A stretch of DNA of 64,000 nt from Chaetomium olivaceum (Eukaryota > Ascomycota > Sordariomycetes > Sordariales > Chaetomiaceae), in contig JAYWVB010000062.1 in the NCBI GenBank assembly GCA_039881045.1, positions 62,001 through 126,000 on the forward strand, given 5' to 3'. The number at the start of each line of letters is the position of its first letter. Position 1 is the first letter of the stretch. The position numbers were made by a program, and so were the translations under genes. The notes below the pieces were generated by a model. The model was not told the DNA's origin and did not search any database. It was given only the letters and a program-made list of their open reading frames with translations. This document shows, piece after piece, positions 13,201-22,710 of this stretch.

Positions 13201-14048
13201 TCCGTTCTCTGCTGGACTGTCCCCTCCGCTGGGGTGTCCCCTAGTGTATTTGCAATTTTGGCTCTGATGTCTTTCCATGGCGCGTTCTTGAGAAGCAGTC
13301 GGTCGTGGTGCGTCGGCACAGGTACCTCAATATCGAAGACTGTTTCAATCGCGCGGTGATCTGAACCGTGTTCCGTTCTATGGACTCCACATCTGATCAC
13401 GGCTTCTGCCAGTTCATCCGAGGCCAGGACCAGGTCGATAGTCGAACCGTATCCACCTGCTTGCCATGTTATTGTGCCCCTTGGGAGTAGAGTGCTCAGA
13501 GTCAGCTCGTTCATGAGGTCGATGATGGGGTCGGCTTCCCCTTGTCTCACGGATGAGACGTCGTCTCCTCCCCACAGTTGGTCGTGGCAGTTGAAATCAC
13601 CTGCAACCACTATATCGACTGTCGTTCCTACGCCCCGTTTCGCCTTTGCTACCACCCTGCGGAGGTTCTCGCAGGTGTCTTTTAGTGCCTCGCCGTCCCC
13701 ACACGGTACGTAGACGGACGCGACCAGGACTACGCGCTCCGGGAGCCGTATGACTGCTGCCGTGATGTCCGGGGAGTCCACTGCCACCTGCTCGGCTTCC
13801 ACGATTTTGTTCACCCAGAGCATGCTCCGGATAGCCCATCTACCTTCCTTCAACGTGCACGGGATCATCTTGGTCCATTTGTGATGCTCCATAGGGGTCG
13901 TCAGGAGCCGTCCTTGGATCCTCCGCGCCTGGGGTTCCTGAATGGCTATGACGGCAGCGTCCTGGATTGCCACGTCGTTCATCAAACTATCATGCACCTC
14001 CCCTTGCTTTCTGACGTTCAATTGGATGACCCGAAACGTCCTATTCAT
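10272..14048 (-). pseudogene. LINE A ORF2 (endonuclease / reverse transcriptase), three indels
   Basis: The ORF starts at ATG 14048, overlapping the ORF1 stop as in copy B, and its stop aligns to 10272. The frame is lost near 12304 (one G missing after GAGGAC), regained and lost near 11717 (GGG where copy B has GGGG), and lost near 10473 (one extra A). Endonuclease motifs (VVAGDFNCHDQLWGG, GSDHRAIE) and reverse transcriptase motifs (GLPQGSPLSPILF, AFVDDFTAW) are otherwise intact. Correcting the three positions would leave a protein almost identical to that of copy B. Confidence 0.88.
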
Positions 14049-15371
14049 GACGAGATGGATAGAGCTTCCGGCAATTCTTGCTGAACGATTCATGTGGTCC
14101 TCCGCACAGAACGCACTTCGGTATAACTGCTGAGCACTCGCTGTGACGGTGGCCCTCACTAGCGCACATTCCACACACTTGAGGGTTCCTGCACTGGAAA
14201 GCTTTGTGGCCAATCTGCTGGCAGTTGTAGCATTGGTTCGGCCGCGCCCGACGTTCGAAGATTCCCGTGTATCCCGATTCGCCTCTCGCGTGGAAGAAGC
14301 CCTCGTTAATGAGCCTCTTAGCATCGCCGGCTTTGGTGATATATACCACCATCGATCCATACGCTTTCGCAGTGTCCTTCCGGCTCAACCAAGCCAACTT
14401 GGCGATCTGCACGTCGTTCTCTCGGCCCAGGGTTTCCGCCGCTCCGGGGAGTACTTTGCCTTCAGGGTCGAGAACGGCCGTACGGTTGACGTTGTCAACT
14501 TTGACTGGGTACAGCTGGTCACGTAGGACGTGTGCACCCGGCGCCTTCTTCGCTTCGATGATGTCCTTGATTCTCTTTACTTCCGCTTCGTTCCTGCCAA
14601 CGATCCTAAGGCGGTTGATGTTTCCTCTGTCTCTGGTAACGGCAAGACAACGCCATTTGGGTTGGTCTCCCTGCGCTCGCATCTCGTTCTCGATGAGTTT
14701 GCGAAGAGCCACTGGTGTAGCCTCTTCGATGTGTTCCTCCGGTACCCTGGTCATGTCAACCGTGCAGAACGCTGGCTCTGGCGTAGCCGTCCGGCTTGCG
14801 GAGGATGCCAGACTAGGACCGCTGGTGGGAGGTGTACATCGGGCGACATCCGCATACGCCGGCCGAGCCAGAGGGGCTTCCTGAGCCTGGTTCATGGCGT
14901 GGAGCTGCAGTCTGGTGTCCTCGAGCTCGCGGCGGGCTTGGGTGAGTTGCTCTCGCGCTTGCGACAGTTCTTCGGTCAACCGGGCCGTCATTTTGGCCAT
15001 TTCTTCTACCATGTGATCCCTGAGCTTTTCGAATTGAAGCTGAAATTCCGTTTTGATAGTGTTCAATTTGTTTTCGAAGTTGCAGTCCGCGGTTTGCTCT
15101 TGGCCCTGGATTCCCTCCCTTGCTCTCTCGGCCGCTGTGGCCCGAATTGAGCGGTTTTTGTGGTTTCTCAACATTCTCTCACTGCTGTTTTCCCCTCCCA
15201 GTCCATATCGTTTTCTTCTTGCATTGATTCCATCGCCCTTGCCGTTTTCACCCTTTTGCGCTGGGGCCGGCGATATCCCACTCCTGGGGACCCCGAATCG
15301 CCTCTCATGACGTCGATGACGTCTGAAGCGCCGCGCGCCGCACCTGGCATCTGGAAAGACGGAATCTTCAA
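14041..15371 (-). pseudogene. LINE A ORF1 (zinc-knuckle RNA-binding protein), one indel
   Basis: The start equivalent to copy B is ATG 15371, reading MKIPSFQMPGAARG. The frame breaks after about 59 codons, near 15193, where copy B has GGCGG and copy A GGGG. The remainder, down to the TAG at 14043-14041, is identical to copy B and carries the same three CCHC-type knuckles. A frame open from 15384 is an artefact of the shift. Confidence 0.85.
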
Positions 15372-15520
15372 CCAGCTGCCTCAAAAGACGTGAAGAAGAT
15401 TAATATAGTAAGTAAAAGGTGAATTGGGGTGTCGCTCTCCTCTTCTGCAAAGGTATCGCGTCTGGCAACTACCACTTCGAGAGCCTACAGTAAAAGGCGA
15501 ATCGGGTGTCGCTAGTTTTC

Positions 15521-15530
15521 TTACCTGGTA
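15521..15530. repeat. Target-site copy TTACCTGGTA between LINE A 5' end and the left TIR
   Basis: Reverse complement TACCAGGTAA. It ends in the TA next to the terminal inverted repeat. The same 10-mer occurs after the tail of LINE B (28130-28139) and again at 28264-28273. Confidence 0.85.
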
Positions 15531-15557
15531 CAGTTATGAGCATAAGTAACTTCCTCT
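15531..15557 (+). repeat. Left terminal inverted repeat (27 bp)
   Basis: Begins CAGTTATGAGCA directly after TA at 15529-15530. It differs from the right repeat at two positions. Confidence 0.8.
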
Positions 15558-15748
15558 ATGATGCACTCTTCCAAACTGTGAGAAGGACCCACACAGTGTT
15601 ATTTACTGAAATCCAGACAGTATACTCATTTGCACTATCCGAGTACAAAGTGTTATGCTGGAATATAGTTCTACCGCTATCCGCGGCAAGTGCAACACAA
15701 CGCCATCCATCCTTGACTCATTGAAATTCCACTTTCCAACCTGCTCAA

Positions 15749-16150
15749 ATGGCTCCCAAGTTATCGAAGGTCCAACGAACCGAGCTCGAAAATGCCATAA
15801 TCAGCAAGTTGCAGGGCGTTGAAGTGATGACCGACAAGGAGATAGCGAATACGATTATTCCGTGTACCACCCGAGCCTTTCGGACCGCGCGAGCGAAGAT
15901 CCTCAAAAACGGCAGAATTGACGGCAACCGAAAGGCCGGGCGCCCCAGAGAAGTAGCTGAACATATGTGGCTGGCACTACAGAGTCAACTAGAGCAGAAT
16001 CCTTGCATGAGTCACAAGACATGGTAAATTTCCTCCGCAAGAAAGATGCCAGCATCACCGTATCACGATTTACAGAATGAATCCACCGATGGAATGTACC
16101 AGAACATTACGAGGACCCGATAAATCTACCTAGCCTCCCAGACCCTTCTG
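15749..16150 (+). pseudogene. Tc1/mariner-type transposase, N-terminal remnant
   Basis: ATG 15749 opens about 92 codons with a helix-turn-helix-like layout (KLSKVQRTELENAIISKL, IANTIIPCTTRAFRTARAKI), a GRPRE stretch, and then MWLALQSQLEQNP. This order, with a GRP(R/K) motif between two DNA-binding helices, is typical of fungal Tc1/mariner transposases. After a one-base shift near 16015 the similarity continues (DMVNFLRKKDASITVSRFTE) to an in-frame TGA, then IHRWNVPEHYEDP. The catalytic DDE/D region is absent; the sequence changes to the 3' side of the NACHT gene at about 16200. It should be unable to mobilise anything itself. Confidence 0.7.
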
Positions 16151-16205
16151 GTGGCACGCTAGTAAAAGTTAAATAGAAGGAAGGTGAAGAGAGACTTAGA
16201 ACAAA

Positions 16206-19200
16206 TCACGCATCTCGTGAGAAGCCGATAAAAAGAACCCGTCCCGATGCACATCCGATGGATATCATCTGCCCTTGGAGAGCGAAGCACACCGGTCGTG
16301 CTTCCGATGGCAGCCAGAGCACGTGTTGGCCATTGCAAGTAATCCAGGACGAATCCAGTCCCAGGCCATAACCATGTCTCACGAGGTTGTCCGGCTTAAT
16401 TGAAATTTTAGTGATCGCTGTTGTTGCCATCTGAATGCGACCAATGTCGGTAAGTAAGTAGTGGTGGCCGGTTTGGTCAAATGATATGCGGCCTATCGGG
16501 GAACCGACATCGATCCTCTGTACGCAGCGCCCCGACGCGGCGTCCCAGATCTTGATGGTCTTATCGTGCGAACCGGACGCGAGCCGCTGGCCGTCAGGCG
16601 AGAACGCGACCGAGTAAACCGAGCCGCCGTGGCCTTCCAACGTCTGTACGCAGCGCCCCGACGCAGCGTCCCAGATCTTGATGGTCTTATCGTCCGAACC
16701 GGACGCGAGCCGCTGGCCGTCAGGCGAGAACGCGACCGAGTCAACCCAGCCGCCATGGCCTTCCAACGTCTGTACGCAGCGCCCCGACGCAGCGTCCCAG
16801 ATCTTGATGGTCTTATCGTCCGAACCGGACGCGAGCCGCTGGCCGTCAGGCGAGAACGCGACCGAGTAAACCGAGCCGCCATGGCCTTCCAACGTCTGTA
16901 CGCAGCGCCCCGACGCGGCGTCCCAGATCTTGATGGTCTTATCGTCCGAACCGGACGCGAGCCGCTGGCCGTCAGGCGAGAACGCGACGAGAGTAAACCG
17001 AGCCGCCATGGCCTTCCAACGTCTGTACGCAGCGCCCCGACGCGGCGTCCCAGATCTTGACGGTGTTATCGTGCGAACCGGACGCGAGCCGCTGGCCGTC
17101 AGGCGAGAACGCGACCGAGTAAACCGAGCCGCCATGGCCTTCCAACGTCTGTACGCAGCGCCCCGACGCAGCGTCCCAGATCTTGATGGTCTTATCTGCG
17201 AACCGGACGCGAGCCGCTGGCCGTCAGGCGAGAACGCGACCGAGCGAACCGAGCCGCCGTGGCCTTCCAACGTCTGCAGGCATGCATTCCAATCTGCTTC
17301 CACGACCGGCTTCGTTTTAATCCAATCTGGTTCTTCTGCCTTGAAACACTCCTTTATCAAGCTGCCGGCTGGGGCGAATACAAGGGCTGATGCGTATGCT
17401 TGAAGCGGAGCTTGCTCTATTATCCATCTGTAAGATAGAGCAAACCGGTGCGCATCCCGAACAAGGTTTGCCAACTGCCGCCTGTCACTGCGTCCCTATA
17501 TCTTTGTGTTAGTCTGAGTTTCTGGAGCGGGATTACTCATCCTCACGAGCAGGTCCTCGAGCTGCCTTATGGCAATGACACCCTCTGGCATGGCTCGGAG
17601 TAGACTGAGAGCTTCGAGCCAGTAAAGGTACTTTGTCTTGAGGAACGTGTGGACAGCCCTGTCATCTTGTAGAAAATCATCCCGGTGTGTGCTCGTGCCG
17701 GAAATCGAGTCGCACAGGTGGCCAACCCAGTAGACGCACGAGTACCGCACCGTTCCTAGCGGGTCCGGGTCCGACACTAGGACGTTGCTAATCAGAAATC
17801 CCGGCGAGCCCAAGCCGTACATGTCGCGCCGTAATGTTGTCGACATCGCATCGAGCGACCTCGAAAAGATGATATAGTCCACATTTTCTGTCCCAGAAGG
17901 GAAGACCCAATCGAAAGCCTCTTGAGAAGCTTTGTTGGAGGCTTTGTCCGAAGCCTTGCCGAGGAGAAAGTCTTTGGCGGATTGGTGGACGAAATAGACG
18001 GTTTGTTCTCGAAGAGTCAGGAACGAGCCGCAGAGCTTGACGATCTCTTCCAAGGACCCCGGATCGTCGGAAACGTTATCCGGCAACTCAACAAGAGAGG
18101 TGAGTTCGTTAAGGCTGACCGGCCGGCGAACAATCGTGGCGACCGCAAGAATCTGCTTGCAGAGTTCTGCATCCTCGCAATGGCTAATCTGCTCCATCAT
18201 CCGCGCGTATAAAAAGTCAAGCCCAGGCGGAAACGTGTGCAACTTCGCAAGGCTGTGCCGTCTCCGAACGTTCGGGTCCGCAAGTGCTTGGCAGACCAAG
18301 GCCACCCAGAGAAAGGTCCCGCTTGCGTTGGAGGAAAGATAGTCTCGTACAGCAGTCTCTGTCTTGCTGTCGTACTGTTTCAACTGCGACAGGTAAAGGA
18401 CTTTATGGCGGATGTATGCGTTGACGGCGGTGGTGACAGATTGGGCGTTCAGCTCGAGGCTCAGCCTCGCTTTCTCTGTGGCTGTTTCCAACCGCTCCTC
18501 GATTTCTGGCCAATTGCGACTCGAGACAATCCACTTGATTTGGGGAGATCCAGATGATTTCTGGGCGATCAAGTCGAGAAGCTGTGGCAGGTCTGTCACG
18601 CACTCGTCAAGTGCGTCAATGAGGAAGTAGGTCGTTCGTAGGCTTCGGTCTCGCAGGATGTTGGCAAGGATTCTTGACAGGGCATCCCATGTATTTGCAT
18701 CTTGAAAGAGAGTTTCGCCTGCCCGGTCGTACTCGCTCCGCACGTGGGAGAGGAGAGACGGCTGCTGGTCGAGAAGCAGGTAGATCAAGCCACGGAGCAC
18801 GGCGGTTGCATTGTTGATGCGGGAGTCGGTAGCCTGGCAGAAGAAGTAGGCCACATTGCGATAGCATACGTCGGTACTACCGTCTCGGTCCAGCTCGTTG
18901 ACGATGCCGCACAGCAACATGGTCTTCCCCTTGCCGGGGTCGCCCTTGACCCAGAGGAGTCGGCTTTCTGGGTGGTTACGCCATCGCTGGAAGTCGGGGT
19001 TGTCGAGGACCCAGCGATACGAGTCTTGCAGAAGGCCGCCTTTAGTCCGCTCGATACGGGTTTTATCATCGCGAGGATCGGTGAGTCGCAGGTGTTTCAG
19101 GCATTGCTGGTCCTTCTCCGACATTTGCTGCATCTCCTGGTTCCTTGCATGGCTAACGAGCTGCTCGAGATGAGACGTGACTTGCTGAGCATTGTATGTC

Positions 19201-20220
19201 TGGGTGTCATCTCGGAAGCACTTCTCGGCGTCTCGGATACCCCCCAAGTCTGCGTCCCAGTTGTCAAGCTTGATCACATCCCGGAGGAGGACCAGACCGC
19301 GGTTGCGGTAATAAGAACAGACACTCTTGACTTGGTAGGAGAGCAGCACTTTGTAGAGGTCGACGATTTGGTTTTCCAGTTCGTGTTTCACTCTCGAGAG
19401 CTCGTCGGCATGGTCAGGGAGATCCTTGAGAAGGTTGCCCGACAGGCTCCAGTACCAGTCCATCCTCCTGACAACGTAGTCGATCCCTTTGCGGTTGGCT
19501 TCGGTTGCCTTTACGGGGTTGGCAAGCAACTGCAGAACTTAGCATGCGGAACATCGCCCTCCAAATAAACGCACCTCTAGAGTGAGACAAACGCCAGTCC
19601 AGGCGAGCGCGGCTTGGGGCACGGCCTGAATCGCCAAACTTATGACGTTTCTGGCTGACAGAACGACATCCACGGCCACGCCAAGGCCTCTTTCACCATA
19701 GCCTCCCTCGCAGTCTTGTCTAGACCGGCATGGATGAGCTGGGTCATCTGGTGGCGCCTCGCGTCCGAGTTGTTTTGGGCGATCGTATTCGGCTGGGACT
19801 CGGGCACCACTGAGCCGAGGCCATCCTGAAGCTGCCGGGATAGTATCTTCTCGTACACGTCCACCAAGTCCGTCTCTTCTCGTTTGAGGTCATTGTAGGC
19901 ACGGTCCCAGAGTCGCACGGGTAAGCTGGCGGTGACACACCCGCTTCGGTGGACGTCTCGGTCTCGGTGGAATCGGTCGCCGGCGCGGCTGGGAGTTGCG
20001 AGGCGAACGTAGCGGTGGCGGCGGCGATTTTCGTGGGGTGAGAGATATCGATGCTTGCAGCAGACACTTCCGTCGAGGCCTTGCCGTAGGAAGACGCACA
20101 AGACATCACAACGGCAACGCCCTGCTCTCTGTCCCGAGAGCCTTCCCGATCGTTGGCATTGTCGGGTCGGTCGGATCGGTGAAAAACCTTCCGAAGAAAC
20201 GGACGTACTACTCGAGACAT
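16206..20220 (-). CDS. NACHT-WD40 NOD-like receptor, HET-E/HNWD-like (several indels)
   Basis: Proteins of this type are STAND receptors of fungal heterokaryon incompatibility. A NACHT_N-like domain is read from LWDRAYNDLKREETDLVDVY to AALAWTGVCLTLE (about 19940-19575). A 45-base intron (19574-19530) precedes the NACHT exon (19529-17547) with P-loop KGDPGKGKTMLLCGI and Walker B YFLIDALDEC. A second intron of 51 bases (17546-17496, donor gtgagg, branch ctaac, acceptor atatag) removes an apparent stop and leads into RRQLANLVRDAHRF and the WD repeats. Six near-identical 42-residue repeats (LEGHGGSVYSVAFSPDGQRL core) occupy about 17285-16500; a non-repeat tail ends at 16206. Single-base shifts lie near 19925, 19675, 17195 (-1) and 16989 (+1). 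The last two put about 68 codons out of frame. The N-terminal effector region upstream (from 20220) is Ser/Thr/Ala-rich and unrecognised. Confidence 0.88.
16500..17285 (-). repeat. 126-bp tandem WD40-coding repeats (about six units)
   Basis: The repeated segment containing CTGGCCGTCAGGCGAGAACG recurs every 126 bp, at about 16578, 16707, 16833, 16959, 17085 and 17210. Units differ at few codons, chiefly SVY/WVD/SVR after GHGG and the GSDD/GSHD position, which are surface positions in the known HNWD repeats of Podospora. Confidence 0.9.
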
Positions 20221-20906
20221 CGTAGGTTTTGGGAAGGAAAGCCTTGATTACGGCTACGTTGTCGATGAGGCGGTGATGGCATGGAGTCGACCTTTGGGCC
20301 GCAATCGCAGGATCGCACGAAAGCTAGCTGATGCCGTTCACCCCGCCACATGGCGGCGAGCAGCAGCCAATGGCGTTCGCAGGCGACTGCGCAACATCTT
20401 TGATTGGCGTTTTCCTCGGCGCGGATATGGCAAACCCAACTCGCAGACACATGGTAGATGCTATGTAGTGCAAAAGGCATCTGAGCAGCCGGCAGCGCAG
20501 TGAAGACCGTTGTGCGGAAGGTTTCGAAGAGTCAAACCCAGAGGATTGCGAGTGGGGTAGTTTTGTACCCACAGTTCGCGAGCACGCCGTCTGATGGTCA
20601 ACTGCTCATCACGTGCATACTGCACTAACTACTTACCTGTTGTTACCTAAAGGTACGGCAGACCATGTCAGCACTGCGAAATTTAGGCCAAGCTTTCAGC
20701 CATTATTGGATGCAGGTCGTACTTCGGAGTACCCTCGAGTACTTGCCGGTCGGGAATATGGTGAGAACCCCGATATCACTCAGTGTGCAGAACTGTCAGG
20801 AAGATGGGAGAAGGCACTTGGGAATCGTCACAAAATCGATGTCGTTTTCATTTTTGGAACACAGCAGAAGGTATTTATATATATTGTAGCCTTTCTGAAT
20901 GTTCGA

Positions 20907-22280
20907 TCATGCGCTCCGTGCTCTTTCGTGATCGTCCAAGAATGCCTCCACATCACAAACAAAGCGCCATGCAACCCCAGCTGGTATTCCCTTCTTAGTG
21001 AAGAAATTGAACATCTTCGGCTTATTGATCGTAAGCATGTTGAGATCGTAGCATTGCGCCAGAGTCAGCTCCCGAGCTGCGTCATAATGCTGCTTCTGTT
21101 CCTCGGTGCAAACTTGGGCCTGATGCCAAGCACTGTATGCCTTCACCGCGTCTTCCCTGGATATGTTGAGCCGTGCCAGCGGAGAGTTTGGGAAAACAAT
21201 GCTGGGAGAGGGTGGAACGTGAGGTGCGACGCCGCTTCCGGCCCCACATCGATGGCATTGGTTGGCCAGGACGCCGGCGGCTGAGCTATCCGAATCGCGT
21301 CGCCTCCGTTTGGTGCTTCTCCCGCTCTTTCTGTACTATCTCCTCCCGCTCGCGTTCCGCATCCGGACCAGGCGGCGAAACTCTTCTGGAACATCGTCGT
21401 GCCCGTTCAGGGGTTTCCCAGCCCGCATGTGTTCGGCAAGCATCCTGACGTGATGAGGCCAAAGGGGGTAGTGTTTTCCGTCGTCGTTCTGCCAGCAGTG
21501 GTCGGAGCCTTTTGTACACGGCGGCCCGGGACAACGCATGAGGAGATACGCCTTCCTGATGCACGACCCTCGTTCTAGACCAACAGTCCTGGCTTCTAAC
21601 TCTGCTTGCTGGTTGGCTGTTGCACCCCTTCTGCCGGATTTGGCAGAGTCCACATTCTGGTAGAAGAATGTTACCGCGACGGCCATCATCTTACCGTCAG
21701 CAACAAACCTGCTCCAGTCCTGGAGTTGCTTCGAAACGTATTTCCAATCAACCTCCAGTTTCGGATATCGCTTTATTATATTGGCAGTTTTGCGGTCGGT
21801 TACGGACAGAACAACCTTGGTGTCATCTTCCTTCCACATCTTGTCGGCTGTCGCAGCGGTCACCTTGGGGTGAAGGACGTGTTTCCAGAACTTGCGTGGC
21901 GAAATCACGATGCCCAACTCCGATTCGCCAGTCTGCTCCCTCTTTTTCAAGCATATCTTCCATTGCATGTTCCAGTGTATCGCTCGTTCGCCTTCGTATG
22001 ACCGTTCTGGGTCCCAGTTAGCATGTGGTACGAACGTGAGGGCAGTCCCTGCAGGTCTCAGCTGGCTTCTTGGAGCGGGCTGGGACTCTTCGCTATCGGA
22101 AGACGAAGAACCGGAGTTCTGAGAGTCGCTTGCATCTTCACTTGGCCAGTCGTTGGCAGTCTCGAATTGCTCCATGATGTGCCACACCACAAGAAATCGC
22201 CTGGTTGCTTCTCGTCGGTTCACTGTCCAACCCAACGGCTCACAAAGAGCCCCACCTTGCATTCTAACACCTTCGATCAC
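20907..22280 (-). pseudogene. Fungal protein of unknown function with Cys-rich segment, frame-broken
   Basis: The first frame (22280-21336) carries an acidic Ser-rich N-terminal region (SQNSGSSSSDSEESQP), then a globular part, then a Cys/His cluster (RCPGPPCTKGSDHCW, YPLWPHHVRMLAEHM, HDDVPEEFRRLV). Near 21363 one missing G moves the continuation DAEREREEIVQKEREKHQ into another frame. The last piece, LARLNISREDAVKAYSAW through GIPAGVAWRFVCDVEAFL (21170-20907), is in a third frame. I recognise the layout as that of a multicopy fungal family but know no function for it. The Cys/His cluster could bind zinc. An intron could account for the second frame change. It is transcribed in the same direction as the NACHT gene and ends about 690 bp upstream of it. 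Confidence 0.6.
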
Positions 22281-22522
22281 CTTCCATGGATTTCTACAGT
22301 CTAAATCACGTGAATATCACAAGAAGTACCGGCGAGACTCAGATCAAGTACTGTTCAAACACATCGCACTGGCTTTTTGTGGGTCCGAACCCCTCTGACC
22401 TGCTATGTACCAAGGAGTACCTAGAGTACGCCAGCATCAGTAAGCAATCTGCACGTGCCATTATGACTCACTTGTACCTTGAAGTCCCAACAGCGCCTAT
22501 AGCAAAGTGGATTATTGTTTAG

Positions 22523-22549
22523 AGAGGAACTTACTTTTGCTCATAACTG
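22523..22549 (-). repeat. Right terminal inverted repeat (27 bp)
   Basis: Reverse complement starts CAGTTATGAGCA and is followed outward by TA at 22550-22551. About 270 bp between this repeat and the unknown gene may be residual 3' transposon sequence. Confidence 0.8.
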
Positions 22550-22559
22550 TAGTCGCCCA
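22550..22559. repeat. Target-site copy TAGTCGCCCA between the right TIR and LINE B 5' end
   Basis: Matches the reverse complement of 9938-9947 beyond the tail of LINE A, not the sequence beyond the tail of LINE B. Confidence 0.85.
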
Positions 22560-22710
22560 GAAGAAAACTAGCGACACCCGATTCGCCTTTTACTGTAGGC
22601 TCTCGAAGTGGTAGTTGCCAGACGCGATACCTTTGCAGAAGAGGAGAGCGACACCCAATTCACCTTTTACTTACTATATTAATCTTCTTCACGTCTTTTG
22701 AGGCAGCTGG

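Larger units (their letters stand above)
9948..15520 (-). mobile_element. Tad-like LINE (non-LTR retrotransposon), copy A, full length, frame-broken
   Basis: In element orientation it starts at 15520 (GAAAACTAGCGACACCCG) and ends in a TG-rich tail at 9948. It matches copy B over the whole length: the same 5' UTR with two repeated segments (15405-15510), ORF1, ORF2 and 3' UTR. The encoded peptides are virtually identical to copy B, with one Ala/Thr difference noticed in the ORF2 C-terminal region. Four single-base indels break the reading frames, near 15193 (ORF1), 12304, 11717 and 10473 (ORF2). All but the first are homopolymer length changes, so the element is either freshly inactivated or intact with sequence errors. 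No excess of C-to-T differences from copy B is apparent, so there is no sign of repeat-induced point mutation. Confidence 0.92.
15531..22549. mobile_element. TIR-bounded 7.0-kb segment (Tc1/mariner-type ends) carrying an NLR gene
   Basis: The left end (15531-15557, CAGTTATGAGCATAAG...) and the right end (22523-22549, reverse complement CAGTTATGAGCAAAAG...) agree at 25 of 27 positions. Both ends abut TA, the target dinucleotide of Tc1/mariner elements. Inside are a transposase N-terminal fragment 218 bp from the left end, a NACHT-WD40 gene and a gene of unknown function. No C-terminal DDE domain is found, so the segment is either a non-autonomous cargo-carrying element or a transposon whose middle was replaced. 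Removing it with its LINE flanks leaves a host site GGGCGAC-TA-CCAGGTAACC. Confidence 0.7.

Noticed and set aside
15749..16027. Reading the transposase fragment as a complete small DNA-binding protein
   Set aside because: Similarity continues past the stop in another frame, so it is a truncated transposase, not a short gene.
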